Part shown: piece after piece, positions 46,548-55,069 of the stretch
Numbering within the stretch: the stretch's first letter is position 1
Layout: each line of letters starts with the position of its first letter
From: an uncultured Bariatricus sp.
GTDB taxonomy: Bacteria; Bacillota; Clostridia; Lachnospirales; Lachnospiraceae
Length of the DNA stretch: 64,000 nt
Assembly (NCBI GenBank): GCA_934307065.1
Contig: CAKRCD010000003.1
Span: 68,991 to 132,990 of the forward strand
Direction: 5' to 3'
Program-made: the position numbers and the translations under genes
Notes under the pieces: generated by a model
The model's database searches: none
Seen by the model: only the letters and a program-made list of their open reading frames with translations
Told to the model about the DNA's origin: nothing

Positions 46548-47066
46548 TTATGAAATGCGTCCCAGCTCGTACATCATTGTCTCCAGTTTCATGTGTAATA
46601 CTTCTTCCGACTCCCGTTCGCTTATCCATACAGACTGACATCCGGTTTCTTCCTCGAACAAAGGCATGCGTTCTTTCGGGAATCCAATCATCACTACCCC
46701 ATCCGCTTTCCATTCTCTGGTAAATATGGTTCCCTCTTCAATCCCATTTGCGAAATGAATCAGAGCATACTGGTTTTTGTTAAAAATATACTGTTCAATT
46801 TGTTTCAAGTACTCATAATTACGGCTTCTCTGTGTCGGTCTTCCATTTGTAGTCCCATCCAGAATGACATACAGTTTCGTTCCTCTCCCCGCAAGTACCC
46901 GTGCACGCACATTCAGCAGATAGTCTTCTTCTTTTAAAATTTTCTCAATCTTCTGCTTTGTCTCCGTGCTCATTCGTTCTGTCCGTCCATGTATTACATT
47001 TAATACTGTCGTGACACTTACTCCTGCTCTGGACGCAATTTCTTTTACCCGTACTTTCTTCCGCAT
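46548..47066 (-). CDS. Short LacI-family transcriptional regulator
   Basis: A 172-residue protein. Residues 1-55 are a clear LacI helix-turn-helix and hinge (VKEIASRAGVSVTTVLNVIHG). Residues 60-172 resemble only the first part of the periplasmic-binding-protein-like effector domain (KLYVILDGTTNG ... ADGVVMIGFPKER). Family members are normally about 330 residues, and no continuation was found after the stop, so this is either a truncated gene or a short lineage-specific form that may not bind a sugar. The promoter region carries Spo0A-box-like repeats. Confidence 0.8.
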   Translation of the reverse strand: MRKKVRVKEIASRAGVSVTTVLNVIHGRTERMSTETKQKIEKILKEEDYLLNVRARVLAGRGTKLYVILDGTTNGRPTQRSRNYEYLKQIEQYIFNKNQYALIHFANGIEEGTIFTREWKADGVVMIGFPKERMPLFEEETGCQSVWISERESEEVLHMKLETMMYELGRIS

Positions 47067-47134
47067 GTTTTCTTCCTCTCTCTCATTTTAATTTTTAAAT
47101 GCCGTTTTCTTTTCTCATCTCTGACATTTTCCAG

Positions 47135-47213
47135 ACTATAACACATATTTTTTTATTTGTGCGTTTTTCGACAAAGTACGCTATTTACCTATATATTTCG
47201 ACAAATTTCGGCA
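47135..47213 (-). promoter_or_regulatory. Candidate Spo0A-controlled promoter with three phased 0A boxes
   Basis: On the minus strand TGTCGAA occurs at 47167-47173 and 47197-47203, and TGCCGAA at 47207-47213; all match the Spo0A box TGNCGAA in the same orientation. The spacings are 30 and 10 bp, whole helical turns. An extended -10 (TGTTATAGT; TATAGT at 47135-47140) lies downstream with no good -35 box, and the nearest box sits just upstream of the -35 position, as in Spo0A-activated promoters. The regulator gene at 47066 would be the target. Confidence 0.55.
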
Positions 47214-47246
47214 AAACGATTCCGTAAATTTATGTAAGATTATCAA

Positions 47247-47275
47247 TTGTGATTCCTGTACGCCTGTGCTATTCT
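47247..47275 (+). promoter_or_regulatory. Promoter of the HAD hydrolase gene
   Basis: TTGTGA (47247-47252), 17-bp spacer, TATTCT (47270-47275) with TG one base before the -10 box. It lies 34 bp downstream of the last 0A-like box. Confidence 0.6.
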
Positions 47276-47310
47276 TTTAGTAAATACAATCGTAAAAGGA
47301 GTTTTCTTTC

Positions 47311-47979
47311 ATGGATGGAATTATATTTGACATAGACGGAACCCTGTGGGATTCCACGGAATCGGTAGCAAAGGCATGGAATCGAGCCATTATGGAACAG
47401 GAGAATCTGGATTTACATCTGACTGGGGAAAAGCTTATGCCTCTGTTCGGAAAAACAATGGATGAAATCGAAGCCGCATTATTCCCGAATTTTTCTCAGG
47501 AAAAAAGGGACAAACTTGGAAATGCATGTTATGAATATGAGAATACATTTTTATACGAAGAACCCGGGATTCTTTTTCCTCATGTAAAAGAGACATTCCA
47601 ACTTCTCTCTCAGTCTTATGACCTCTACATCGTCAGCAATTGCCAATGTGGTTACATTGAAGCTTTTCTGGAAACTACAGGACTTCAGACTTATGTGAAG
47701 GATTCTCTGTGCTTCGGACAGACCCACCTTCCAAAGGGGAAAACCATCCGTATGCTGATGGATACCAATCATTTACAGGATGTGGTCTATATTGGTGATA
47801 CCCAGGGAGATTATGATGCCTGTCAGATGGCAAATGTGCCTTTTATCTATGCAAGTTACGGATTCGGTCAGGCACCGGAGGCAGAGTGTTCCATTCAGGG
47901 CCTTGATGAACTTCCTCTGTTGCTGAAAAACCGGAATAAAAATCAAGAAGGTGTTTTCTCTCATACCTATGGAAAGTAA
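47311..47979 (+). CDS. HAD hydrolase, phosphoglycolate-phosphatase-like
   Basis: A 222-residue HAD subfamily IA protein with a helical cap. Motif I IIFDIDGTLWDST, motif II IVSNCQCGY, the conserved lysine in PKGKTI and motif IV YIGDTQGDYDAC are all present. Relatives dephosphorylate phosphoglycolate, sugar phosphates or nucleotides; the substrate is not clear. It is one of few plus-strand genes, divergent from the short LacI regulator, and has an AAGGAG site nine bases before its start. Confidence 0.88.
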   Translation: MDGIIFDIDGTLWDSTESVAKAWNRAIMEQENLDLHLTGEKLMPLFGKTMDEIEAALFPNFSQEKRDKLGNACYEYENTFLYEEPGILFPHVKETFQLLSQSYDLYIVSNCQCGYIEAFLETTGLQTYVKDSLCFGQTHLPKGKTIRMLMDTNHLQDVVYIGDTQGDYDACQMANVPFIYASYGFGQAPEAECSIQGLDELPLLLKNRNKNQEGVFSHTYGK

Positions 47980-48006
47980 TAAGCCAAGAATACATTATGA
48001 GAGTCT

Positions 48007-48032
48007 AGTGCCCGGAAAAGTCCGGCACTTTT
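48007..48032 (+). terminator. Terminator after the HAD gene
   Basis: AGTGCC(C)GGA and TCCGGCACT pair around AAAG, followed by TTTTC, 28 bp after the HAD stop. Confidence 0.75.
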
Positions 48033-48052
48033 CATATGCATGACAACCTACG

Positions 48053-48092
48053 AAAAAGCGAGACTTTTGCATCCCACACAAGTCTCGCTTTT
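48053..48092. terminator. Bidirectional terminator
   Basis: AAAAGCGAGACTT and AAGTCTCGCTTTT form a perfect 13-bp stem. On the minus strand it ends with TTTTT and serves the radical SAM gene (stop at 48156). Confidence 0.9.
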
Positions 48093-48155
48093 ACTTTTCA
48101 TATTTGATTTTCTAACCATGTTATATCTATTCCGTTATAGATACTTCTACACGAT

Positions 48156-49076
48156 CTATCGGAAATCCGGGTCCGTCATCTGATAGCAGTCCAGTTCGCA
48201 ACAGCAGCCGCCTACTTTTGCATAGACCGCTTCTTTGTTCTTATATGTTTGAATGCCTTCTTCTACTTTAGCCAGCATTTTCTCTCTGTCTCTTGGAAGT
48301 ATACCTCTGACACGAACCTTCACAAAATCATGGAAACCGTCATACTCTACGCCGTCTACATCCAGAAGCTCCAGAAGCCGTTTTTCTTCTTCCAAGTTCT
48401 CCAGTTCATCTGCCGGAACAAACAATCCTTTCTCGATATCCTTGTACAGTGGTGCTTCTACATGCAAAAACATAGAGAAATTCACTATTTTTTTCGGTTT
48501 TGTTTTGTTGTAAAATTCTGCAATTGCTTCTGCATTTTCAATACCACGACCTTTTCCGGCAATTCCGGTCATCATATGTGCATCATATTCCAGTCCTGCC
48601 TTGTGCAGACGTTCAATTGCTTCATATACTTGAGCTTTATTGTGGTCTTTGTGCATAAACTGAAGTACATCGTCAAGCCCTGTCTCAATTCCAAGATAAA
48701 GCTGGTCTACCCCTGCATCTTGCAACGCTTTCAACTCCGCATCACTCTTTGCACGGATATTGGTCACTGTAGCATCCATATTCACGCTCTGACAATCCGG
48801 GAAATACTTATGCACCATTTTCAAAATCGTAAGCAGCTTCTCCGTAGCAATTCCAAACGCATTTCCGTCTCCCAGAAATACCCGCTTCGGATTACCACCA
48901 ATCTCACTTACGCGAATCAGCTCCGCTTCAATCTGCTCAAGCGGCAATTCCCTGTACTTCAAATGCTTGAATAATGTACAGAACTTGCATGCATTGTAAG
49001 AACACCCTACCGCTACAGGGAGCATAAATGCAGACCTTTCCATAGGGGAGCGACAAATTTGACCTTCATATTCCAT
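48156..49076 (-). CDS. Radical SAM protein with CX4CX2C motif
   Basis: A 306-residue radical SAM TIM-barrel protein. The cluster motif is CSYNACKFC near residues 25-33, a C-x4-C-x2-C spacing instead of the usual C-x3-C-x2-C. A glycine-rich FLGDGNAF and GIETGLDDV segments fit SAM binding. The C-terminus carries a cysteine cluster (GGCCCELDCYQ) that could bind an auxiliary Fe-S cluster. The ATG at 49076, seven bases after GGAGG, is preferred to an upstream ATG at 49103. It follows the GGGtGRT gene by 43 bp on the same strand and may be part of the same operon. Reaction unknown. Confidence 0.85.
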   Translation of the reverse strand: MEYEGQICRSPMERSAFMLPVAVGCSYNACKFCTLFKHLKYRELPLEQIEAELIRVSEIGGNPKRVFLGDGNAFGIATEKLLTILKMVHKYFPDCQSVNMDATVTNIRAKSDAELKALQDAGVDQLYLGIETGLDDVLQFMHKDHNKAQVYEAIERLHKAGLEYDAHMMTGIAGKGRGIENAEAIAEFYNKTKPKKIVNFSMFLHVEAPLYKDIEKGLFVPADELENLEEEKRLLELLDVDGVEYDGFHDFVKVRVRGILPRDREKMLAKVEEGIQTYKNKEAVYAKVGGCCCELDCYQMTDPDFR

Positions 49077-49119
49077 AATGATCCCTCCAGTTTCTAAATA
49101 CAACTAAACTGTTTCTCAG

Positions 49120-50130
49120 TTAAAATTTCCCAGCTTTTGCTGCTTCCTCCACGCTGACTGCCACTGCCACTGTCATTCCGACCATCGGGTTATTTCCGGC
49201 CCCGATCAGTCCCATCATCTCTACATGAGCCGGAACGGAAGAAGATCCTGCAAACTGTGCATCAGAATGCATACGTCCCATAGTATCTGTCATACCATAA
49301 GAAGCCGGTCCTGCTGCCATATTATCCGGGTGAAGGGTACGTCCGGTTCCTCCACCGGATGCAACTGAAAAGTACTTCTTTCCTGCCTCGATACATTCTT
49401 TCTTATATGTACCTGCCACCGGGTGTTGGAAACGGGTTGGATTCGTTGAATTTCCGGTAATGGAAACATCTACACCCTCTTTCCACATAATCGCCACACC
49501 TTCACGGACATCATTGGCACCATAGCAGTTTACTTTTGAACGGAGTCCGTCAGAATATGCAATTCTCTGTACTTCTTTCAGTTCTCCTGTATAGTAATCA
49601 TATTCTGTCTGTACATAGGTAAATCCGTTGATACGGGAAATAATCTTAGCTGCGTCTTTTCCAAGTCCGTTTAAGATAACACGAAGTGGTTTCTTACGAA
49701 CTTTGTTTGCTTTCTCTGCAATACCGATGGCACCTTCTGCTGCTGCAAAGGATTCGTGTCCTGCAAGAAATGCGAAACAGTCTGTGTCTTCTTCCAATAA
49801 CATCTTACCAAGGTTACCGTGTCCAAGTCCAACTTTACGCTGGTCTGCTACAGATCCCGGAATACAGAAAGACTGTAACCCTTCTCCAATTGCTGCTGCC
49901 GCTTCCGATGCGGTACGGCAGTTCTTCTTAATTGCAATCGCAGCTCCTACTATGTATGCCCAGCATGCGTTTTCAAAACAGATTGGCTGAATTGCCTTTA
50001 CCTGCGCATATACATCCAGTCCGGCATCCTTTGTCATCTTCTCTGCTTCTTCAATAGAAGCAATTCCATAACTGTTTAATACCGCATTGATGTTGTCAAT
50101 ACGTCTTTCATATGATTCAAATAAAGCCAT
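49120..50130 (-). CDS. GGGtGRT protein
   Basis: A 336-residue protein named for its SGGGTGRTLHPDN motif near residue 258. It also has an IPGSVADQRKVGLGHGN segment near residue 95 and a glycine-rich C-terminus (MMGLIGAGNNPMVGMTVAVAV). Cysteines lie near the N-terminus (PICFENACWAYI). The family is widespread in anaerobic Clostridia and is typically encoded next to an IscU-like scaffold, as here (13 bp apart), which suggests a role in Fe-S chemistry. The biochemical function is not known to me. Confidence 0.88.
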   Translation of the reverse strand: MALFESYERRIDNINAVLNSYGIASIEEAEKMTKDAGLDVYAQVKAIQPICFENACWAYIVGAAIAIKKNCRTASEAAAAIGEGLQSFCIPGSVADQRKVGLGHGNLGKMLLEEDTDCFAFLAGHESFAAAEGAIGIAEKANKVRKKPLRVILNGLGKDAAKIISRINGFTYVQTEYDYYTGELKEVQRIAYSDGLRSKVNCYGANDVREGVAIMWKEGVDVSITGNSTNPTRFQHPVAGTYKKECIEAGKKYFSVASGGGTGRTLHPDNMAAGPASYGMTDTMGRMHSDAQFAGSSSVPAHVEMMGLIGAGNNPMVGMTVAVAVSVEEAAKAGKF

Positions 50131-50143
50131 GTCTCAAATCCTC

Positions 50144-50836
50144 CTACTCTTTTCTTGGGTCAATGATTTTCACTGCGTCTTCCACACGGCCGTACTGACC
50201 CTGTGCCTTTTCCCATGCTTCGTTCGGAGTATCCCCTGATTTGATAAAGTCAGTGAATTTTCCTAGACTTACAAACTTATATCCGATAATCTCGTCATTG
50301 GCATCCAGTGCAATTCCTGTCACATAGCCCTCTGCCATTTCCAGATAACGAGGTCCCTTCTCCAGAGTTCCGTACATCGTACCAACCTGAGAGCGAAGTC
50401 CTTTTCCCAAATCCTCCAATCCTGCGCCAATTGCAAGTCCGTCTTCTGAAAATGCACTCTGTGTTCTTCCGTACACAATCTGTAAAAACAGTTCACGCAT
50501 AGCTGTATTGATTGCATCACAGACCAAATCGGTATTCAGCGCTTCCAGAAGCGTCTTTCCAGGAAGGATTTCAGCAGCCATTGCCGCAGAATGTGTCATT
50601 CCCGAACATCCGATTGTCTCTACAAGCGCTTCCTGAATGATTCCGTCCTTAACATTCAGTGTCAGCTTACATGCTCCCTGCTGCGGTGCGCACCAGCCAA
50701 CACCATGTGTAAAACCGGACACATCAGAGACTTCCTTTACCTGTACCCATTTCGCCTCTTCCGGAATTGGCGCCGGTCCATGATTTGCGCCCTGAGCTAC
50801 CGGACACATCATTGTTACTTCCTGAGAATATATCAT
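50144..50836 (-). CDS. Iron-sulfur cluster assembly scaffold-like protein (IscU/NifU N-type)
   Basis: A 230-residue protein with an IscU-like fold. Candidate ligand cysteines are C56 (QQGACKL), C77 (TIGCSGM) and C106 (DLVCDAI), matching the three-cysteine layout of IscU, plus C11 and C49. It is longer than IscU because of N- and C-terminal extensions. The ATG at 50836, seven bases after AGGGG, is preferred to 50866. It directly precedes the GGGtGRT gene and is distinct from the IscU of the isc operon at 35444-35881, so this genome carries a second scaffold. Confidence 0.85.
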   Translation of the reverse strand: MIYSQEVTMMCPVAQGANHGPAPIPEEAKWVQVKEVSDVSGFTHGVGWCAPQQGACKLTLNVKDGIIQEALVETIGCSGMTHSAAMAAEILPGKTLLEALNTDLVCDAINTAMRELFLQIVYGRTQSAFSEDGLAIGAGLEDLGKGLRSQVGTMYGTLEKGPRYLEMAEGYVTGIALDANDEIIGYKFVSLGKFTDFIKSGDTPNEAWEKAQGQYGRVEDAVKIIDPRKE

Positions 50837-50943
50837 TTTAATACCCCTTTCAAATATGAATTTCACATTTTGAGAAATGTCTTATCATCTCACATTACCT
50901 ATCCAATATTTTCTCATAGTTTGACAATTTCGTCAATTGCTTC

Positions 50944-52191
50944 TTAGCAATCCAGAAGCTTTTCCCGAAGGAATGTAAGCGCCTGTACGACGGAGGAATC
51001 CCGGTTTCGTTCCCGGTTTCCTGTAAACTGGCATTTCTTTACATAGACTTCGCCCTGCACATAGCAGCCGATATACACCAGACCCACCGGCTTTTCCGGA
51101 GTTCCGCCTCCCGGTCCTGCGATTCCGGTTACACTTAAGGCTGCATCCGCACCTGCCTCTTTCGCTGCACCCATTGCCATTTCCCTTGCTGTTTCTTCAC
51201 TGACTGCGCCAAAGGTTTCCAGTGTTTCATGCTTCACACCAAGAAGTTTTTCTTTTGCCGCATTTGCATAAGTAATGTAGCCTTCATTATAGACTTCAGA
51301 AGCCCCGGCCACATTCATAATGCGCCCGGCCAGTTTACCTGCAGTACAGGATTCTGCTGTTGTAACCGTAAAATTTTTTTGCTTTAACAGCTCTACCACC
51401 GCTTCTTCCAGAGTGACATTTTCTTCTGTGGTATAAATAGCCTTTCCGAAACGCTTCTTCATTTCTGCCAGCATCGGTGCTATCATTTCTTCTGCTTCTT
51501 CCTTGGTTCTTGCTTTAGCGGTAATACGGAAGTGCACCTCTCCGGTCTTGGCATACGGAGCAAGGGTCGGATTGCTCTGTCGGTCCATCAAATCGGCCAC
51601 CGTTGTTTCTGCGGCACTTTCTCCGATTCCACAGATTTTGACCATTCTGGAGTAAATACCCTCCGGCTGCTGTTTGTTTAAATACGGTGCCACATCCTTT
51701 TCAAACATCGGGTGCATTTCTGCCGGAGGACCCGGCATTAAAATTGCAGTCTTTCCATTTTTCCGGTCTTCTAAAATCAGCCCCGGTGCTGTTCCATTGT
51801 CGTTATCCAGGATAAGCGCACCTTCCGGAATCATAGCCTGTTTCCAGTTATTCTCCGTAATATGGCTGCGGTTCAGCCTCTGCATATAAGTGGTAATCCG
51901 CTCTTTGGTATGTTCATCCAGGTAGAGTTCCCTGCCAAACACTTTTGCTACAATCTCTTTGGTCAAATCATCCTTCGTCGGTCCAAGTCCTCCCGTCAGA
52001 ATAATAATATCTGACCTTCCAAGCGCTTGTCTTACCGCTTCTTCCAGTCTTCCTTCATTGTCCCCAACAACACTCTGCCGATATAAAGAACAACCCAGCA
52101 AAGCGCACTGCTCTGCCAGGTATGTTGCATTGGTATTCACAATGTTGCCAAGTAAAATTTCAGTTCCCACGGAAATGAGTTCCACTACCAT
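50944..52191 (-). CDS. cinA: CinA family protein (competence/damage-inducible)
   Basis: A 415-residue protein. The N-terminal MoaB/COG1058 domain (VELISVGTEILLGNIVNTN; LTGGLGPTKDDLT) is followed from about residue 255 by the nicotinamide-nucleotide amidase domain (VTTAESCTAGKLAGRI; VTGIAGPGGGTPEKPVG). It probably recycles NMN and may hydrolyse ADP-ribose. It starts one base after pgsA, so the pair is translationally coupled. In many Firmicutes recA follows cinA; here it does not. Confidence 0.95.
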   Translation of the reverse strand: MVVELISVGTEILLGNIVNTNATYLAEQCALLGCSLYRQSVVGDNEGRLEEAVRQALGRSDIIILTGGLGPTKDDLTKEIVAKVFGRELYLDEHTKERITTYMQRLNRSHITENNWKQAMIPEGALILDNDNGTAPGLILEDRKNGKTAILMPGPPAEMHPMFEKDVAPYLNKQQPEGIYSRMVKICGIGESAAETTVADLMDRQSNPTLAPYAKTGEVHFRITAKARTKEEAEEMIAPMLAEMKKRFGKAIYTTEENVTLEEAVVELLKQKNFTVTTAESCTAGKLAGRIMNVAGASEVYNEGYITYANAAKEKLLGVKHETLETFGAVSEETAREMAMGAAKEAGADAALSVTGIAGPGGGTPEKPVGLVYIGCYVQGEVYVKKCQFTGNRERNRDSSVVQALTFLREKLLDC

Positions 52192-52192
52192 T

Positions 52193-52735
52193 TTACATGC
52201 CTCCCTTAGTCAATACTTCCTTATTCTTCATAATATAATCCATCAGCGAAATCAAGGTAAGTGCCACAGCAATAATCTCAAGCACCCCTTCTAAACCACT
52301 GAAAATTCCACCCAAATCCATAATCTTCACAATAATCAGTGCCATCTGGGAAACAGTCTTAAACTTACCCCAGTAATTTGCGGCAATCACAATTCCATTA
52401 TCGGATGCCACAAGGCGGAATCCACTGATGATAAATTCTCTTGCAATGATAATCAGTGTTACCACTACATTCAGCCTGTCCATCGCAGTAAGACAGATTA
52501 AAGCAGTACACACTAACAGCTTATCCGCAAGAGGGTCCATAAACTTTCCAAAATTTGTAACCAGATTCTGTTTTCTCGCAATCTTTCCATCCAACATATC
52601 TGTCAGACTTGCCACACAGAAAATAACAAGTGCAATCCATTTATCCGCACTTCCAGTAATATCTGCCAACAGAAATACTACAAAAAAAGGAATCATGATT
52701 ACTCTCAATATTGTCAGCTTATTTGGTAAATTCAT
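52193..52735 (-). CDS. pgsA: CDP-diacylglycerol-glycerol-3-phosphate 3-phosphatidyltransferase
   Basis: A 180-residue integral membrane enzyme for phosphatidylglycerol synthesis. The CDP-alcohol phosphotransferase motif D-G-x2-A-R-x8-G-x3-D-x3-D is in DMLDGKIARKQ followed by GKFMDPLADKLL (about 45-70). Several membrane helices surround it. It follows rimO by 10 bp and precedes cinA by one base. Confidence 0.96.
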   Translation of the reverse strand: MNLPNKLTILRVIMIPFFVVFLLADITGSADKWIALVIFCVASLTDMLDGKIARKQNLVTNFGKFMDPLADKLLVCTALICLTAMDRLNVVVTLIIIAREFIISGFRLVASDNGIVIAANYWGKFKTVSQMALIIVKIMDLGGIFSGLEGVLEIIAVALTLISLMDYIMKNKEVLTKGGM

Positions 52736-52745
52736 AATGCTCCTC

Positions 52746-54086
52746 CTATATCAGTTCTCCAATCAGGTCATATTCCATTGCTCCGGTCACTTTAACTTTT
52801 GCAAAATCGCCTGACATGAGTTCTTCATCTGTATTTACAAAAATCAGTCCGTCTACGTTCGGTGCATCACGGTAGGTTCGTCCCACATAGGCATTCTCGT
52901 CGGCTACTTTTCCTTCAATCATGACAAGGAGTTCTCTGCCAATCATATCTTCTGCCTGTTCAAATACAATATCTTGCTGAAGTTCCATCAGTTCTGCCTG
53001 ACGTTCTTCTTTCACTTCTTCTTCAATCTGACCATCCATCTTCGCAGCCGGTGTATCTTCTTCCGGTGAATAGGTAAATACACCAAGTCGCTCAAATTCC
53101 ATCTGGTCTACGAAATCCATCAGTTCTTCGTGGTCTTCCTCTGTTTCCCCAGGAAATCCTGTAATAAGAGTGGTACGAAGTGCAATATCCGGCATCGCAT
53201 CACGCAGTTTCTCAATTGTTTCGATTAACTGTGCCTTCGATGTTCTTCTTCCCATCTTCTTTAAAATAACATCGCTTGCATGCTGAATCGGAAGGTCCAG
53301 ATAATGGCAGATCTTTGGTTCTTCCTTCATGGTCTGAATTAATTCATCAGTAATTTCTTCCGGATAGCAATACAAAATACGAATCCATTGGATACCACCA
53401 ATCTTGCAAAGCTCTTTCAAAAGCTTCGGAAGCATTTTCTTACCATAAATATCCTGCCCGTATACTGTAGTTTCCTGTGCTACCAGAATCAATTCTTTCA
53501 CACCGCCATCGGCAAGTTCCTGTGCCTCTTTTAACAGATTTTCCATCGGCACGCTGCGGTAATTGCCGCGGACCTTCGGGATGATACAGTAAGTACAGTG
53601 CTTGTCGCAGCCTTCCGCAATCTTTAGATAAGCAAAATGTCCTCCCGTTGTTACCAGACGTTTGGTCTTTACTTTCGGAAGATAATCCACATCTTTCATG
53701 GTAATACGTGACTGCCCACGTTCTATCACATTATCGCTTAATACGCTGTCAATGACGTTCCCTATTTCCTCATAAGAGGTGGTTCCAAGAACTGCATCTA
53801 CTTCTGGAATTTCTTTCAAAATCTCATCTTTATAACGTTGTGCAAGGCATCCTGCAACAATCAGTGCCTTGAGTCTGCCGTTCTCCTTAAGCTGTGCCAT
53901 TTCCAGAATATTCTGTATGCTTTCTTCTTTGGCATCATGGATAAAACAGCAGGTATTGATGATGATAACATCTGCTTCATTTTCATCATCTACCATCTGG
54001 TGTCCGCGCTGTGCAAGAATTCCAAGCATCACTTCAGTATCAACCAGATTCTTATCACATCCAAGTGAGATGAATAATATATTCAT
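52746..54086 (-). CDS. rimO: Ribosomal protein S12 methylthiotransferase RimO
   Basis: A 446-residue radical SAM methylthiotransferase that modifies Asp of ribosomal protein S12. The UPF0004 N-terminal domain has cysteines in SLGCDKN, INTCCFI and VAGCLAQ; the radical SAM motif CDKHCTYC (C-x3-C-x2-C) lies near residue 145; a TRAM domain ends the protein. The ATG at 54086 starts the conserved MNILFISLGCDKN; an upstream ATG at 54125 is unlikely. Confidence 0.95.
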   Translation of the reverse strand: MNILFISLGCDKNLVDTEVMLGILAQRGHQMVDDENEADVIIINTCCFIHDAKEESIQNILEMAQLKENGRLKALIVAGCLAQRYKDEILKEIPEVDAVLGTTSYEEIGNVIDSVLSDNVIERGQSRITMKDVDYLPKVKTKRLVTTGGHFAYLKIAEGCDKHCTYCIIPKVRGNYRSVPMENLLKEAQELADGGVKELILVAQETTVYGQDIYGKKMLPKLLKELCKIGGIQWIRILYCYPEEITDELIQTMKEEPKICHYLDLPIQHASDVILKKMGRRTSKAQLIETIEKLRDAMPDIALRTTLITGFPGETEEDHEELMDFVDQMEFERLGVFTYSPEEDTPAAKMDGQIEEEVKEERQAELMELQQDIVFEQAEDMIGRELLVMIEGKVADENAYVGRTYRDAPNVDGLIFVNTDEELMSGDFAKVKVTGAMEYDLIGELI

Positions 54087-54147
54087 AATCTGCTTCTCTC
54101 CTATATATTCACAAGGCAGATACAAACGTCTGCATCTGCCTTATTTC

Positions 54148-54396
54148 CTACTCTTCCTCTTCTGTTTCTTCTGCAATGATTTTAATCTTTCCACTGTTCA
54201 ATTCATCAATTGCAATCGACAGCGGCTTTTCCCCGCTCTTAGCCGGAACCAAAGCCGGATCACCATCAATTAACTGTCTTGCTCTCTTTGCTGTTGCAAG
54301 AACGATAGAATAACGGCTGTTTACAATCTTAGTTGCTCCTTCTTCTACGTCCTGATTTACTACTTTCATTAAATCTGAATATGACGGATGTAACAT
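54148..54396 (-). CDS. rpoZ: RNA polymerase omega subunit
   Basis: An 82-residue protein. The region NSRYSIVLATAKRARQLI and the following LSIAIDEL are typical of omega; the C-terminus is acidic. It sits between gmk and rimO, the usual Firmicutes gmk-rpoZ order. Confidence 0.93.
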   Translation of the reverse strand: MLHPSYSDLMKVVNQDVEEGATKIVNSRYSIVLATAKRARQLIDGDPALVPAKSGEKPLSIAIDELNSGKIKIIAEETEEEE

Positions 54397-54442
54397 CTCA
54401 CATTCTCCCTTCTACATATAAATATTCAAACATTTTTTCCTT

Positions 54443-55069
54443 CTACAGTTCCTGCAGCTCTTTACGAATCTTCTCTATCATCTTCTGGCAACGGTTTACC
54501 TTCTTATGTTCTGACTTGATAACCTGATGCATTTCTTCCATACAGGTATCAATATCATCATTAATAATCAGATAGTCATAGGAATCCATGTATTGTGCCT
54601 CTTCTATAGCACGCTTCATTCTGGCTTCAATCACTTCCATTGATTCTGTTCCCCTGCCAACGAGTCTCGCTTTTAACTCTTCAGCACTTGGCGGAGTCAC
54701 AAATAACAGTAATGTATCCGGATACTTTTCTTTTACTTTCAGTGCACCCTGAATCTCAATCTCAAGGATGACATCTCTTCCAGCTTCTAACTGGCTTGTC
54801 ACATAACTTTCCGGTGTCCCATAATAATTATCAACATATTTAGCATACTCTATAAGTTCATCCTGCGCAATCATTTTTTCAAATTCTTCCACGCTCTTGA
54901 AAAAATATTCTTTTCCATGGGTTTCTCCCTGACGGGGTGCTCTGGTTGTTGCAGAAACCGAAAGTGCATAGTTGTCATAATTTTCCAGCAGTTTCTTCAT
55001 CAACGTGCCCTTTCCTGCCCCGGAAAAGCCCGAAACAACAATAAGAATTCCTTTATCCTGATTCTTCAT
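54443..55069 (-). CDS. gmk: Guanylate kinase
   Basis: A 208-residue enzyme converting GMP to GDP. The P-loop VVSGFSGAGKGTLM is near residue 12, and the GMP-binding ATTRAPRQGE and GKEYFF segments follow. The ATG at 55069 (GGGAGAG upstream) is preferred to a GTG four codons earlier, which overlaps that ribosome binding site. It follows yicC with only 73 bp between, without the remA gene often found there. Confidence 0.96.
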   Translation of the reverse strand: MKNQDKGILIVVSGFSGAGKGTLMKKLLENYDNYALSVSATTRAPRQGETHGKEYFFKSVEEFEKMIAQDELIEYAKYVDNYYGTPESYVTSQLEAGRDVILEIEIQGALKVKEKYPDTLLLFVTPPSAEELKARLVGRGTESMEVIEARMKRAIEEAQYMDSYDYLIINDDIDTCMEEMHQVIKSEHKKVNRCQKMIEKIRKELQEL

